From contig DRJZ01000105.1 of NCBI GenBank assembly GCA_011052015.1, positions 1 to 45,588 of the forward strand: DNA of 45,588 nt, read 5' to 3'. A program made the position numbers and the translations under genes. The DNA comes from Acidiferrobacteraceae bacterium (lineage in GTDB: Bacteria; Pseudomonadota; Gammaproteobacteria; HyVt-429). Shown piece by piece: positions 8,171 to 21,293 of the stretch; positions within the stretch are counted from its first letter, which is position 1; each line of letters starts with the position of its first letter. The notes beneath the pieces are model-generated. The model was not told the DNA's origin. It did no database searches and saw nothing but the letters and a program-made list of their open reading frames with translations.

Positions 8171-9387
8171 CAGTAGTACTCCAGACCCATGCTACGCCGC
8201 ACCTCGTCCATGGTGTCCTCGGCGACCTTACGCGCCTTCTCGCAACCATCGGCGATGATATTGCGTACCATGGTGGAATCTTCCACATAAGGCTGGGCCC
8301 GCTCAGCAAGCTCTGCCAGTTCACTGAGAATTTTATCGATAACCGGCTGTTTACAGTCGACACAACCGATACCGGCACTGGTACAACCCTCCTGCACCCA
8401 TTGGTGCACAGACTCATCGGTGTAGACCTGATGTAACTGCCATACCGGACATTTTTCGGGATCACCAGGGTCGGTACGGCGCTGTCGTGCGGGGTCCGTA
8501 GGCATGGCACGTATACTTTTTTCTACCCTTAGCGGATCGTCTCGCAAGCTAATGGTATTGTGATAAGACTTGGACATCTTCTGGCCATCGAGCCCTGGAA
8601 ATTTAGAGGCCTGGGTAAGTAGTGCCTCAGGCTCCTGCAAAATAATACGACCCCCCCCCTCAAGGTAGCCGAACAGGCGTTCCACATCGCCGTGGGTAAG
8701 ATTTTGCTGATCGGTTAACAGGGCCTGGGCCTTTTCCAGGGCCGAGTGATCGCCCTGCTCCAGGTAGGCGCCACGTAGCTTGCGATACAACTTGGCGGGT
8801 TTCTTACCCAATTTATCTACAGCGGTCTCGGCCTTTTTCTCAAAACCCGGGTCACGGCCAAAAAGATAGTTAAACCGCCGCGCCACCTCCCGGGTCAATT
8901 CCACATGGGGCACTTGATCTTCGCCCACCGGTACCAGACCGGCGCGGTAGATGAGGATGTCCGCGCCCTGCAATAAGGGATAGCCGAGAAAACCAAAGGT
9001 GGCCAAGTCCCGCTCTTTGAGTTTTTCCTGTTGATCTTTGTAACTGGGTACCCGCTCTAGCCAGCTTAAGGGGGTGAACATGGACAACAAGGTGTGCAAC
9101 TCAGCGTGCTGGGGCACCAAAGATTGTATAAACAGTGTTGCGTGACCTGGGTCCACCCCCGCCGCCAACCAATCGATGACCATGTCCCAGGTATAGGGGG
9201 CAATCTTTTCAGACTCATCATAGTGCGTCGTTAGAGCGTGCCAATCGGCAACAAAAAAGAAACAGTCATATTCATGCTGTAGCTTTATCCAATTTTTTAA
9301 CACCCCATGGTAGTGCCCCAGGTGCAATGGCCCCGTTGGCCGCATCCCGGACAGGACACGCTGGGGCTGACCAGCCGTTGATATCAA
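8170..9387 (-). CDS. trpS: Tryptophan--tRNA ligase
   Basis: Class I aminoacyl-tRNA synthetase charging tRNA-Trp. HLGH (22-25) is the HIGH motif and GQKMSKS the KMSKS loop. At 405 residues it is longer than the roughly 330-residue E. coli form. The extra length is an insertion of some 60 residues between the Rossmann domain and the KMSKS loop (around FEKKAETAVDKLGKKPAKL), as in a long subtype found in several proteobacteria. The start is TTG with a GGGAG ribosome binding site six bases upstream; no ATG precedes the conserved RVLSGMRPTG. First gene of the trpS-scpA-scpB-rluB run. Confidence 0.95.
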   Translation of the reverse strand: MISTAGQPQRVLSGMRPTGPLHLGHYHGVLKNWIKLQHEYDCFFFVADWHALTTHYDESEKIAPYTWDMVIDWLAAGVDPGHATLFIQSLVPQHAELHTLLSMFTPLSWLERVPSYKDQQEKLKERDLATFGFLGYPLLQGADILIYRAGLVPVGEDQVPHVELTREVARRFNYLFGRDPGFEKKAETAVDKLGKKPAKLYRKLRGAYLEQGDHSALEKAQALLTDQQNLTHGDVERLFGYLEGGGRIILQEPEALLTQASKFPGLDGQKMSKSYHNTISLRDDPLRVEKSIRAMPTDPARQRRTDPGDPEKCPVWQLHQVYTDESVHQWVQEGCTSAGIGCVDCKQPVIDKILSELAELAERAQPYVEDSTMVRNIIADGCEKARKVAEDTMDEVRRSMGLEYY

Positions 9388-9492
9388 TGAGTACTCCCGA
9401 ATTGATTTGTTATCTCAGCTTGCTAGTTTGTAGTTACGCGCTGATAAGTTGTGCATAGAAATAAAAATGCCATTACGATATTCGATTTTTGT

Positions 9493-9589
9493 CACCCTGA
9501 GGCACAAAGCGTCGAAGAATCTTAACCCGTTAAATTTATTGCCTTCGTTAAGCAATCTGAGATTCCTCGCTACACTCGGAATGACAGCG
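9493..9589. repeat. Dispersed inverted repeat, GTCACCCTGAG/GGAATGACA type
   Basis: Begins TGTCACCCTGAGG with GAAGAATCT and ends AGATTCCTCGC with CGGAATGACAG, so the two halves are imperfect inverted copies. It lies in the 235-base gap between trpS and the M50 protease and carries no gene. It is the same general class as the repeats at 4868 and 5145, with a different sequence. Confidence 0.6.
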
Positions 9590-9622
9590 CTATTAGATTA
9601 GATCAAGTCAGTTTGTTTAAGA

Positions 9623-10297
9623 CTACAACAGTACTGCCAATATAATCCGCGGCGCGATGTCCAGCAATTCACCCATGAGTAAGGCCAAGCCCACCACCGC
9701 CGGTTGAATCAACTTGCCCAACACCCCAAGCATGGCAAGCCCAAGGATAATAAAAAATCCGTAGGGCTCCAAACGACTCAGTTGCCAGGCCCAGGGACCC
9801 GGCAACAGCCCGGTCATGATCCGACCGCCATCTAAAGGCGGTATGGGCAACAGATTGAGCGCTATCAACACGGCATTGATCACCACGCCGGCACTGCCCA
9901 CATAGACCATAAACGTGCCCACATTCGCGGGCAGGCCTATGCCGATACGAATCAATACCGCCCATAAAATCAACATCACCAGATTGGCCGCAGGGCCCGC
10001 GATTGCCACCAGGGCCATATCACGTTTTGGGCGACGCAGATTCTCCCATGTTACCGGCACCGGTTTGGCCCAACCAAACACCACCGGGCTCACCATCAGT
10101 AAAATCGCAGGGACCAATAACGTGCCCACCGGGTCAATGTGCTTTATAGGGTTGAGGGTCAGGCGTCCCAGGCGCTGGGCGGTGGGGTCCCCCAGCAGCT
10201 TGGCAACCCAACCATGGGCGGTCTCGTGCACAGTAATGGCAAACAATACCGGCAATGCCCAAATGGTGATCTTTTGTACGATATTAAAGGCTTCCAT
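9623..10297 (-). CDS. Site-2-protease-like M50 metallopeptidase
   Basis: A 224-residue integral-membrane zinc protease of the YwhC-like M50 subgroup without PDZ domain. The zinc site is HETAH at residues 24-28 and the third ligand lies in LNLLPIPPLDGGRIM. About five or six hydrophobic segments are visible. Such proteases cleave membrane-embedded substrates, but the substrate of this short subgroup is unknown. It is last in a PHP-phosphoesterase / yciO / M50 run upstream of trpS, a neighbourhood conserved in many gammaproteobacteria. Confidence 0.88.
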   Translation of the reverse strand: MEAFNIVQKITIWALPVLFAITVHETAHGWVAKLLGDPTAQRLGRLTLNPIKHIDPVGTLLVPAILLMVSPVVFGWAKPVPVTWENLRRPKRDMALVAIAGPAANLVMLILWAVLIRIGIGLPANVGTFMVYVGSAGVVINAVLIALNLLPIPPLDGGRIMTGLLPGPWAWQLSRLEPYGFFIILGLAMLGVLGKLIQPAVVGLALLMGELLDIAPRIILAVLL

Positions 10298-10350
10298 GGC
10301 TGGATTATATCAGGGTTCTTTAGAAAACATTGGCAACAGAAAATGCACCA

Positions 10351-10974
10351 CTAGGCCAACTCCGGAATCGGTTCACCACACCCCTGACGCGCCAATCGAG
10401 GGGCGCCGTCTACCAGATCAATTACCGTAGTGGGTTCCAGACCACAAAACCCGCCGTCTATCACCAAGTCCACTTGATGCTCCAAGACTTCCCGAATCTC
10501 CTCGGGGTCACCCAGGGGTGTGGTCTGCCCCGGCATAATCAGCGTCGAACTCATCAGCGGTTCTCCCAAACGGGTGAGTAGGGCTTGGGGAATAGGATGG
10601 TCCGGCACCCGCAGGCCGATGGTCTTTCGGCGTGGATTTTGAAGCCGCCGGGGGACCTCTCGGGTCGCGGGCAGAATAAAGGTATAAGGCCCTGGGGTGT
10701 GGGCCTTGAGCAAGCGATAGGTGCTGTTGTCCACCTTGGCGTACAAGGCCAGTTCCGATAGATCCCGGCACACCAAGGTAAAGTGGTGCCGGTCCCCCAC
10801 CTGGCGCAAGCGCCGGATACGCTCCATAGCGGCCTTGTCTCCCAAGTGGCACCCCAGGGCATAACTAGAGTCTGTGGGATAGGCGATGAGACCGCCACCA
10901 CGGATGATCCCCACCGCCTGATCGACCAGCCGCATCTGGGGATTTTGGGGATGAATCTGGAAAAACTGAGCCAT
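10351..10974 (-). CDS. yciO: YciO, Sua5/YrdC-family protein
   Basis: A 207-residue protein with the YrdC/Sua5 fold. The core includes IIRGGGLIAYPTDSSYALGC near the N-terminus and the KTIGLRVPDHP segment, which form the nucleotide and RNA pocket. YrdC/Sua5 makes threonylcarbamoyl-AMP for the t6A modification of tRNA; YciO is a paralogue with weak or related activity. The Asp-Ser-Ser-Tyr reading instead of the Thr-Asp-Thr-x-Tyr seen in YrdC supports YciO. It is separated from the upstream PHP gene by three bases. Confidence 0.85.
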   Translation of the reverse strand: MAQFFQIHPQNPQMRLVDQAVGIIRGGGLIAYPTDSSYALGCHLGDKAAMERIRRLRQVGDRHHFTLVCRDLSELALYAKVDNSTYRLLKAHTPGPYTFILPATREVPRRLQNPRRKTIGLRVPDHPIPQALLTRLGEPLMSSTLIMPGQTTPLGDPEEIREVLEHQVDLVIDGGFCGLEPTTVIDLVDGAPRLARQGCGEPIPELA

Positions 10975-10977
10975 AAA

Positions 10978-11811
10978 TTAAACCGCCCAGTGTTGCCATA
11001 TTGGTGTACAACTAGCGGGAAGCTTCGGTATTCGTCCCAGCTCCATCCAGGTTTGTTCTGGCCCATGGAAATCACTGCCCACCGAGGCCAGCAACTCAAA
11101 TTCACCGCACAGATCAGCCAAGCGGCTTGCACCCTCCTGGGACTGACTCCCTGAAAGCACCTCCATCCCATCACCCCCCAAATCCTTAAACTCGGACAAC
11201 ATGCGACGAAAACGGCCACGGCCCAGCTTGTAGCGCAACGGGTGGGCAAGGACGGCCTGGCCCCCGGCAACATGGATCCAGTCCAGGGCCTGGGCCAAGG
11301 TCGCCCATTCACCGCGCACATAACCGGAACAGCCTTTAGCAAGATATTTTTTGAATGCCTGGGAAATCGTTCGCACATGCCCCGCATCGACCAGAAACCG
11401 GGCAAAATGGGTGCGACTGAGAATGGGCCCAGATACCAATGCGTTGGCGCCGTCCAGGGCTCCGGCCACACCGCGTTTCTCCAACCGCCTGCCAATTTCT
11501 TCTCCCCGCCACAGCCGAAACTCACGCAGGTGCGCCAAACCTTCGGCCAGCCCTGGATTCTCGGGGTCCACACCCAGACCAACGATATGCAAAGTCAGTC
11601 CTTCGAGGCTCACCGAGACCTCCACGCCAGGCACCAATTTCAGGCCCCATTTCCCAGCGGCCTGTGTGGCCTCAGCAATACCATCGGTAACGTCATGATC
11701 GGTCAAGGCCAACACATCCACACCCTGCTGATGGGCACGGGCGACTAAATCCCGGGGGCTGAGAGTACCGTCGGAAAAGCTGCTGTGGGTATGGAGGTCG
11801 TAGCGTGGCAT
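10978..11811 (-). CDS. PHP-domain phosphoesterase, YciV/RNase AM-like
   Basis: A PHP-domain enzyme with trinuclear metal site. DLHTHSSFSDG near the N-terminus and LTDHDVTDG supply metal ligands, and a later segment gives VLAHPLRY and SVGSDFHG. The E. coli homologue YciV (RNase AM) trims 5' ends of 5S, 16S and 23S rRNA and hydrolyses 3',5'-nucleoside bisphosphates. A longer frame starts at 11943, but its first 44 residues are low-complexity and not family-like, so I choose the ATG before PRYDLHTHS (277 residues). It is divergent from yciB. Confidence 0.85.
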   Translation of the reverse strand: MPRYDLHTHSSFSDGTLSPRDLVARAHQQGVDVLALTDHDVTDGIAEATQAAGKWGLKLVPGVEVSVSLEGLTLHIVGLGVDPENPGLAEGLAHLREFRLWRGEEIGRRLEKRGVAGALDGANALVSGPILSRTHFARFLVDAGHVRTISQAFKKYLAKGCSGYVRGEWATLAQALDWIHVAGGQAVLAHPLRYKLGRGRFRRMLSEFKDLGGDGMEVLSGSQSQEGASRLADLCGEFELLASVGSDFHGPEQTWMELGRIPKLPASCTPIWQHWAV

Positions 11812-11956
11812 ATTATGATAGGGTGCGGCCTGAAAGTCGGCGCGGATAGTACCAGACCGTCTCCGCGCTTGCCTATTCGCTACGCAAGACCCAGCGTTGC
11901 TCTCGCCTGCCGGTAGTGACACAATAGGGGTCCTAGAAGACAAGACCCCCTCCTAA

Positions 11957-12553
11957 ATGAAACTTTTATACGATTTTTTCCCCCTGATATTCTTTTTCGG
12001 GACCTTCAAACTGTATGGGCTTTATGGTGATCCCGCCGATGCCATCTACGCTGCTACCGCAGTAGGCATTATTGCCTCCATAATTCAGGTCGGTTTCTTT
12101 TGGCATAAAAACAACCGGGTAGAGACCGTTCACATTATCACCCTGGTGATTATCACCGTGTTCGGCGGCCTGACCTTACTGCTTCACGACGACACCTTTA
12201 TCAAGTGGAAGCCCACCATCATCAATTGGGTGTTCACCGTGATCCTGGTAGGCAGTCAGTTGCTAGGCAAAAAACCGGCCATACAATATGTCATGGGCTC
12301 ACAGCTACAACTCCCGGACCCTATCTGGCAACGTCTCAACCTGGCCTGGGGCATTTTCTTTCTCCTGGTGGGCGCGCTCAATCTCTATGTGGCCTTCTGG
12401 TACCGCCTGGATCTCGACATTGCCGCCCGGCAGGCGCTGTGGGTGGACTTTAAGGTGTTTGGTCTGCTTGGACTGACCCTGGTCTTTGCTGTGGGTCAGG
12501 CCTTCTTTCTGACGCGCTACATGGACACCGAGAATCTAGAAGACAAAACCTGA
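11957..12553 (+). CDS. yciB: Inner membrane protein YciB (septation protein A)
   Basis: A 198-residue multi-spanning protein of the YciB/IspA family, with about five or six membrane helices. It starts with MKLLYDFFPLIFFF and contains GKKPAIQYVMG, W-N-W-type helices and the C-terminal FFLTRYM typical of the family. YciB is linked to envelope integrity and interacts with cell elongation and division proteins. It overlaps yciI by one base (TGATG), beginning the yciB-yciI-bolA-ppi run on the plus strand. Confidence 0.93.
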   Translation: MKLLYDFFPLIFFFGTFKLYGLYGDPADAIYAATAVGIIASIIQVGFFWHKNNRVETVHIITLVIITVFGGLTLLLHDDTFIKWKPTIINWVFTVILVGSQLLGKKPAIQYVMGSQLQLPDPIWQRLNLAWGIFFLLVGALNLYVAFWYRLDLDIAARQALWVDFKVFGLLGLTLVFAVGQAFFLTRYMDTENLEDKT

Positions 12554-12852
12554 TGTATTACGCCATTATCGGCCGCGATAAGGATGACAGTCTGGCGTTA
12601 CGCATGGCGGCACGGCCAGTCCATCTTAGTCGGCTTGAGGCGTTAAAAGACGCGGGCCAACTATTGATCGCAGGCCCCTTTCCCGCCATCGACGGCAACG
12701 ACCCCGGGCCCGCCGGATTCAGCGGCAGCCTCATCGTCGCAGAATTTGACTCTTTGGAGCAGGCCACGGAATGGGCCCACGCCGACCCCTACGCCCAACA
12801 GGGCGTATTCAAGGAGGTCAGTGTGTTGCCTTTTAAAAAGGTCCTGCCCTAA
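12553..12852 (+). CDS. yciI: YciI family protein
   Basis: A 99-residue ferredoxin-like fold protein. Family features are the N-terminal strand YYAIIGRDKDDSLALRMAARPVHL, with the conserved histidine after the Arg-Pro, GPFPAIDGNDPGPAGFSGS, and a C-terminal W-x-x-x-DPYAQQGVF segment. YciI proteins have been reported with weak chlorohydrolase-type activity, but the cell role is unknown. Stop and start overlap with both neighbours (TGATG and TAATG), so translation is coupled. Confidence 0.92.
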   Translation: MYYAIIGRDKDDSLALRMAARPVHLSRLEALKDAGQLLIAGPFPAIDGNDPGPAGFSGSLIVAEFDSLEQATEWAHADPYAQQGVFKEVSVLPFKKVLP

Positions 12853-13127
12853 TGGATCGGTTAGATCGGTGCGAAAAAATAGAGCAAAAACTGGTGGCAG
12901 ATTTTTCGCCCCAATCTATTGAGGTCATCGATCAGAGCCATCACCACGTGGGCCATGCCGGGGCTCAATCCGGGGGCGGTCACTTCGACGTCAACATCGT
13001 GGCCAAAAGTTTCAAAGGCCGGAACCAAGTGGCCCGACACCGCATGATCTATGCCGCCCTTAGTGATATGATACCTGCGGAAATACATGCCCTGTCAATA
13101 AAGGCGCACACACCTGATGAACTATAG
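12852..13127 (+). CDS. BolA family protein
   Basis: A 91-residue BolA-like protein with the class II KH-like fold. The conserved core is present: DQSHHHVGHAG (residues 27-37), GGHFDVNIVAKSFKGRNQVARHRMIYAAL and the C-terminal IHALSIKAHTP. BolA proteins partner with monothiol glutaredoxins in Fe-S and iron handling and can act as regulators. The ATG overlaps the yciI stop. The fold and family are clear; whether it is BolA proper or another paralogue is not settled. Confidence 0.9.
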   Translation: MDRLDRCEKIEQKLVADFSPQSIEVIDQSHHHVGHAGAQSGGGHFDVNIVAKSFKGRNQVARHRMIYAALSDMIPAEIHALSIKAHTPDEL

Positions 13128-13191
13128 AGTTGATTGCCGGTCGTATTAAGCGACGCCAATGCACTCCAAAAATCAAACAAAAGGAAGCACA

Positions 13192-14040
13192 ATGTTTGCA
13201 AAACGAATTGTTTTATTACTGATCCTGGTACCACTGGCGCTTATAGGCTGCAAAAAAGACATTGACACCAGCGCAGTGCTGGCCACCGTTGATGGTGAGC
13301 CAATCACTGAAAAGGCCTATGACTTTTTTATTGCTCGCCTGCGTCAACCCGTACACCCGGATAAGGCCAAGGCCAAAGAATTGATCCTGAAACAGTTAGT
13401 GACCCAACAATTGTTGGTCAACTATGCACTGGACAGCAAGATCGACGAAGAACTGGATGTGTACCTCGCCCTGGCCCGCCAGCGTAATGCCCTGCTCATT
13501 GGCGCTGCCCAACGAAAAATTCTTAAAGAATTTCCATCCATCACCGAAGACCAGATCAAAGCGCGTTATGCGAAAGAGGTCGATGCGACCCATAAGTTTG
13601 CTTACAAAACCAGCCACATCATACTGGCCAGCGAGGCCGACGCCAAAGCCGTGATTGCCGACCTCGACAAAGGCAAGGGGTTCGCCGGACTGGCCAAGAC
13701 CAAATCAAAGGGTCCCACCAAAAACAAGGGTGGCGATCTGGGCTGGGTACAACAAGGCATGGTGGTCCCCGCCTTCTTTGAAGCCGTCACCAAACTTAAG
13801 ATAGGCAGTTATACCAAGGTGCCGGTCAAAACGCAGTTCGGATGGCATGTCATCAAGGTTAACGACCGCCGCAAGGTCAAGATCCCACCTTTTGACAAGG
13901 TCAAGGCCGACGTTGCCCGTCTTATCCAACAAGACATGCTGGCAAAGAAAGTTGATGAACTAAAGAAGAAGGCCAAAATCGATATCAAAAAGGTAGAAGC
14001 CTCCAAGCCTAAAGAAAGTTCCGAAGCCAAGAGCGAATAA
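13192..14040 (+). CDS. Parvulin-type peptidyl-prolyl isomerase lipoprotein
   Basis: A periplasmic PpiC/PrsA-like folding factor. I start it at the ATG with AAGGAAG seven bases upstream, giving 282 residues; a longer frame from 13159 adds an unlikely tail. The signal peptide ends in a lipobox, LIGC (17-20), followed by Lys-Lys-Asp, so it should be acylated. A SurA-like N-terminal helical region is followed by a single parvulin domain with TSHIILAS, GGDLGWVQQGMVVPAF and GWHVIKV. The tail is Lys/Glu-rich. Last gene of the yciB run, followed by a clear terminator. Confidence 0.92.
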   Translation: MFAKRIVLLLILVPLALIGCKKDIDTSAVLATVDGEPITEKAYDFFIARLRQPVHPDKAKAKELILKQLVTQQLLVNYALDSKIDEELDVYLALARQRNALLIGAAQRKILKEFPSITEDQIKARYAKEVDATHKFAYKTSHIILASEADAKAVIADLDKGKGFAGLAKTKSKGPTKNKGGDLGWVQQGMVVPAFFEAVTKLKIGSYTKVPVKTQFGWHVIKVNDRRKVKIPPFDKVKADVARLIQQDMLAKKVDELKKKAKIDIKKVEASKPKESSEAKSE

Positions 14041-14063
14041 AGGAATACCACTACGTATTATTC

Positions 14064-14089
14064 AAAGGGGGCCGCATGGCCCCCTTTTT
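14064..14089 (+). terminator. Rho-independent terminator of the yciB-ppi run
   Basis: AAAGGGGGCC (14064-14073) and GGCCCCCTTT (14078-14087) form a 10-bp stem with a GCAT loop, followed by a T-rich tract. It lies 23 bases after the isomerase stop codon. Confidence 0.9.
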
Positions 14090-14521
14090 CTTTTCTATCG
14101 TAGCCTGCCGCCCCGTTGGTTGTGGGTATGCTGGGTTTTGGCATCATTCATCCCGTAATTGGATTCTTGTATCCGTGCCGACCCGAAAAAACTCAACCGC
14201 GCAAGGCTTTGAACAAACCATGCAAAATTAGGCGAAGCATGCATCATGGACGAGCCTGTAACGAAAAGCCCCCTCTCCCTACGGGAGCACCCCTAGGGCA
14301 TAAAAGATTGGAGAGGGGGAGTAATAATAGCTCGTTATTTTATATAATCCCTCATCCTGGCCTTCTCCCTGAGGGAGAAGGGATGACTTCGATTGTCGAG
14401 TTACTCAAATCTCGCCTGCCAGATTATTGATCGCACTGTTAGGTTAGCGGGACAATAGAAGCGCCCTTGAGACAATATTACTTCCTCTGCGAATCCTTTG
14501 CGTCTCCGCGCCGAAGGATTA
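14090..14521. other. Repeat-rich gap between convergent genes
   Basis: No gene is seen between the parvulin terminator and the end of ligA. The gap holds a CCCCCTCTCC...GAGAGGGGG pair (about 14268-14322), the hairpin repeat at 14340-14383, and a CTTTGCGTCTCCGCG repeat fragment near 14498. No T-tailed terminator for ligA is evident. Confidence 0.6.
14340..14383. repeat. Second copy of the CCTCATCC hairpin repeat
   Basis: CCTTCTCCC (14361-14369) and GGGAGAAGG (14373-14381) form a perfect 9-bp stem, preceded by CCCTCATCCTGG. It matches the repeat at 3945-3975 over about 38 bases with few changes and likewise lies between convergent genes. Confidence 0.65.
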
Positions 14522-17723
<3,202 letters not shown>

Positions 17724-17727
<4 letters not shown>

Positions 17728-20700
17728 TGGGCAACCATTTCGACCGCCTGGGCCATATCTACCGCTACCAAGCGGGACACGCCGGGCTCGGCCATAGTCA
17801 CCCCGATCAACAACTCAGCGGACTCCATGGTGATCTTGTTGTGGGTGATAAAAATCATTTGCGAGCGTTGCGCCAGATTGCGCACGGTCGCGCTATAGCG
17901 TTCCACATTGGCGTCGTCCAGAGGTGCGTCCACCTCATCCAACAAACAAAACGGTGCCGGATTGAGCTCAAAGAAGGCAAACATCAGCGCCACTGCGGTC
18001 AAGGCCTTTTCGCCACCGGACAACAGGTGAATCGTGGTGTTGCGTTTCCCCGGAGGTCTCGCCATGACAAGTACACCGGTTGTAAGCAGATCGTCATCGG
18101 TGAGTTCCATATAGGCATGGCCACCACCAAATAGTTTAGGGAAAAATGCCTGGAAGTTGGTATTGACCTGATCAAAGGTTTCCTTGAAACGGGTGCGGGT
18201 CTCACGGTCGATTTTGCGCATGGCGTCTTCCAGCATGCCCAAGGCCTGGGTCAAATCCTCGTATTGTTTGTCGAGATAATTTTTTCGTTCAGATTGTTCC
18301 TTGAATTCCTCAATGGCCACCAGATTGACCGGACCAATGCGATTGATCTTCTTCTCCAGCCCCTCTAATCGTGCCTGCCAGCTTTCTTCGCTGGCATCTT
18401 TTTCGATCTCGTTGAGCAATTTTTGCGGTTCGTACTCGTCGGCGCGTATTTGCTCCTCCAGGGTCTCCCGTCGCACCACCAGTTCCTGACGGGCCATCCG
18501 CGCCTGCTCTAACAGCTCCCGGGTCTCTTGCATGCGGTGCTCGAATTCTGTGCGTTGCTTTTCCTTAACCTGAAGACCGTCTTCCACATCCGAGACCTGC
18601 CTACGGGCCAAGGCTAATTTTTCTTCTGCCACTATCCGTTTTTTGAGCAAGAGTTCAAGTTGCTGTTTCAATTCCAATTCTGGCCTGTCACCCTGACTGA
18701 CGACGTGCTCCAATTCCTGGCGGCGTCCACTCAGGGTGGCCACTTGAGCCTCGAGCCGGTCAATGCTTTCTTGGGTAGATTGTAGCGATGTCTGCAGCCC
18801 TTCTCGTAGCAGTTCCTCACGGTGGTGGGCATCCCGGGCGTCGGCCTCTTGCTGGCGGGCCTGCTCCAGATCGCCCACGATTTTTTCCTTTTCCAGCATC
18901 AGGCCCTGGCGGCGAGATTTAAAGTCGCTCACTTCCTGACGAGCGGAGGCCAACAACTCTTTGGAGGAGGTCAATAGACCTTGCTCACGATTTTCCTCGT
19001 TCTCAAATTCTGCCAATTCGCACCGGATCTGTTCACTGCGTGCATGCATCTGCGACACTGCAGCCTCCTGACCACCGTATTCACTATGCAGAGTTGCCCT
19101 CTGTTGGATCAACTCACTTAAATCACGGCGCCCATTATCTCGCTCAGCCTCCAAAGCCTCCAGAATCTCTTGTCCCTCTGTTTGGCGTTGGCGTAGGCCA
19201 TCCAGCGCCTCCTTCAGTTCCACCCCCTGCTCACGCAAGCTCTCCAACTCCATCTCACGGGTCAGCATCCCCGCCTTGGCGCTCTCCTGGTCATAAAGGC
19301 TCAACCAGTTCTTGCCGACCCAAACGCCGTTACGGGTGACAATAGACTCCCCGTCCTTGAGGCTGCCCCTTTGCGCCATGGCCGCATCCAGGTCTTGGGC
19401 CAGACGTACGCCACTGATCAAGGGCCGCAGATCCGCCTGATCGCTATGCACCACATCAAGCAAAAGCCTGGCATCAGCCGAGGTCTGTTTGGGACCCCGG
19501 CTCTGTTGCAATACACAAAGATTAGATCCAGCCAAACCTTCCAGATCAGAGGCAATATCATCCAAGGACGTCACGCACAACGCCCCCAACACATCGGCAA
19601 GCACGCGCTCTACGGCCAACTCCCAACCGGACTCAACGTCCAGATTGGCTGCCAGGCGCGGGGCCTTTTGCAGATCGTGTTCTAGCAACCATTCTTTTAG
19701 CCCCCTATCGTGCTGTTCCATGGCTGCGGTCTGCAATTCCTCCAGCGAGGAACAACGGGCATTAATAGTTTGCAACTGGCCGCTGAGTTCTTCGCTCTCG
19801 GCACCCAGTTCCTCACCATTACGGCGGATTTCACGTATGCGTTCTTCAAGCTGTTGAAGTTGTGTTTCTTGTTGCTGGCAGGCTTGACCGCTGTCTTCCA
19901 TGCGTTTTTTCAGCGTATCCAAACCACCGTCTTGTAATTTATTTTTAAGACCATCGATTTCATCCCTGAGGCGCTGGTGACGTTCACGATTACGACCGAT
20001 GCTGTGCTCCAGTTGCTGAATACGTGCAGCTTGCACTTCTTGTTCTTTTACCGGCTGCGAGGCCAACCGTGCGAAGGACTCCCAAGCGACCTGCCATTCA
20101 TCTTTGCTTTGCTCAAATTTTAACAATGCGGCCTTGGCCAACTGCCAAGTCTCATCATATTGGTTAAGCTGGGGACCACATTGGGCCAGCCGCTGAGTGT
20201 AGTCATCGAAGCGGCTACGATCTATCTCTAAATGGTGGTTGGCCTCACCCAGGGCCTGTTCGGCCTGATCCAGTTCCAACTTTCGCTGTTGCAAGGTTTC
20301 CTGGGCATGATCAATGGATTGCTCCACACTGGCCACTTGAGCACCCAACTTGTAAAACTCGCTCTGTAAACCGTTAAATTGATCGGTGGCCTCGGTACGC
20401 TGTTGGCGCAACCCCTCCATGGCAGTTTCTAAAGCCCGCTGGTCGGCCTTACGGGATTCCAGTTCGGTATCGAGTTTGGCCAGGCTGGTGTCTTCAGTGG
20501 TAATGCTGGCGCCCAGTTCCTGCCAGCGCAGACTGAGCAACTCGGCATGGACTTGGCGCTCTTCCTGTTTCAGCAACTTATAACGGGCGGCGGACTTGGA
20601 TTGCCTCTGTAGACGCTTAATCTGGGTATCCAATTCACCACGGATATCTTCCACCCGTTCCAGGTTCTCCCGGGTATGGCGTATGCGATTGGAGGTATCG

Positions 20701-21233
20701 CGGCGCCTTTCCTTGTAGCGCGAAATGCCGGCGGCCTCTTCCACGAAGGTACGCATATCTTCGGGCTTGCCTTCGATGATACGGGTCACCATGCCCTGCT
20801 CGATAATGGAATAGGTGCGGGGACCCAGTCCGGTTCCGAGGAAAATGTCGGTAATATCCTTGCGCCGGCACTTGGTCTTGTTCAGGAAGTAATCGGACAT
20901 CCCGTCCCGGGACACCTCCCGACGCACCGAGATTTCGGCATACCGGGCATAGGGCCCAGGGGCCTTGCCCTCGGTATTGTCAAAAATCAGCTCAACCGAG
21001 GCCTTGCCCACGGGCTTACGCCCCGTGGAGCCACTGAAGATCACATCGGTCATGCTGCTGCCACGCAGGTTCTTGGCTGAGGTCTCGCCGAGCACCCAAC
21101 GCACCGCATCGATGATGTTGGATTTGCCACATCCGTTGGGCCCCACCACGCCAATCAGGCTGGCCGGTAGGGTAATAACGGTTGGATCAACGAATGACTT
21201 GAAGCCGGCAAGCTTTATGGTCTTCAGACGCAT
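17724..21233 (-). CDS. smc: Chromosome partition ATPase SMC
   Basis: The SMC subunit of condensin, acting with ScpA and ScpB, which are also encoded in this window. An N-terminal Walker A (GPNGCGKSNIID) is followed by long coiled coils flanking a central hinge (around residue 500-650). The ABC signature LLSGGEKALTAVALMFAFF and Walker B FCLLDEVDAPLDD lie near the C-terminus. The frame is open 137 codons further upstream, but that part is antisense to queF. I start at the ATG before RLKTIKLAGFKSFVD, giving 1169 residues, the usual size. First gene of smc-zipA-ligA. Confidence 0.97.
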
Positions 21234-21293
21234 TAAACAGTCGATTTTTAGATTAAAATGCCGGGCTCGAACGTTACCACAACCGGATTTAAA

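Noticed and set aside
10554-11582. 342-residue minus-strand frame
   Set aside because: Tryptophan- and proline-heavy translation crossing yciO and the PHP gene in another frame; a shadow.
11812-11943. 44-residue N-terminal extension of the PHP phosphoesterase
   Set aside because: Low-complexity and not family-like; conserved sequence starts just after the chosen ATG.
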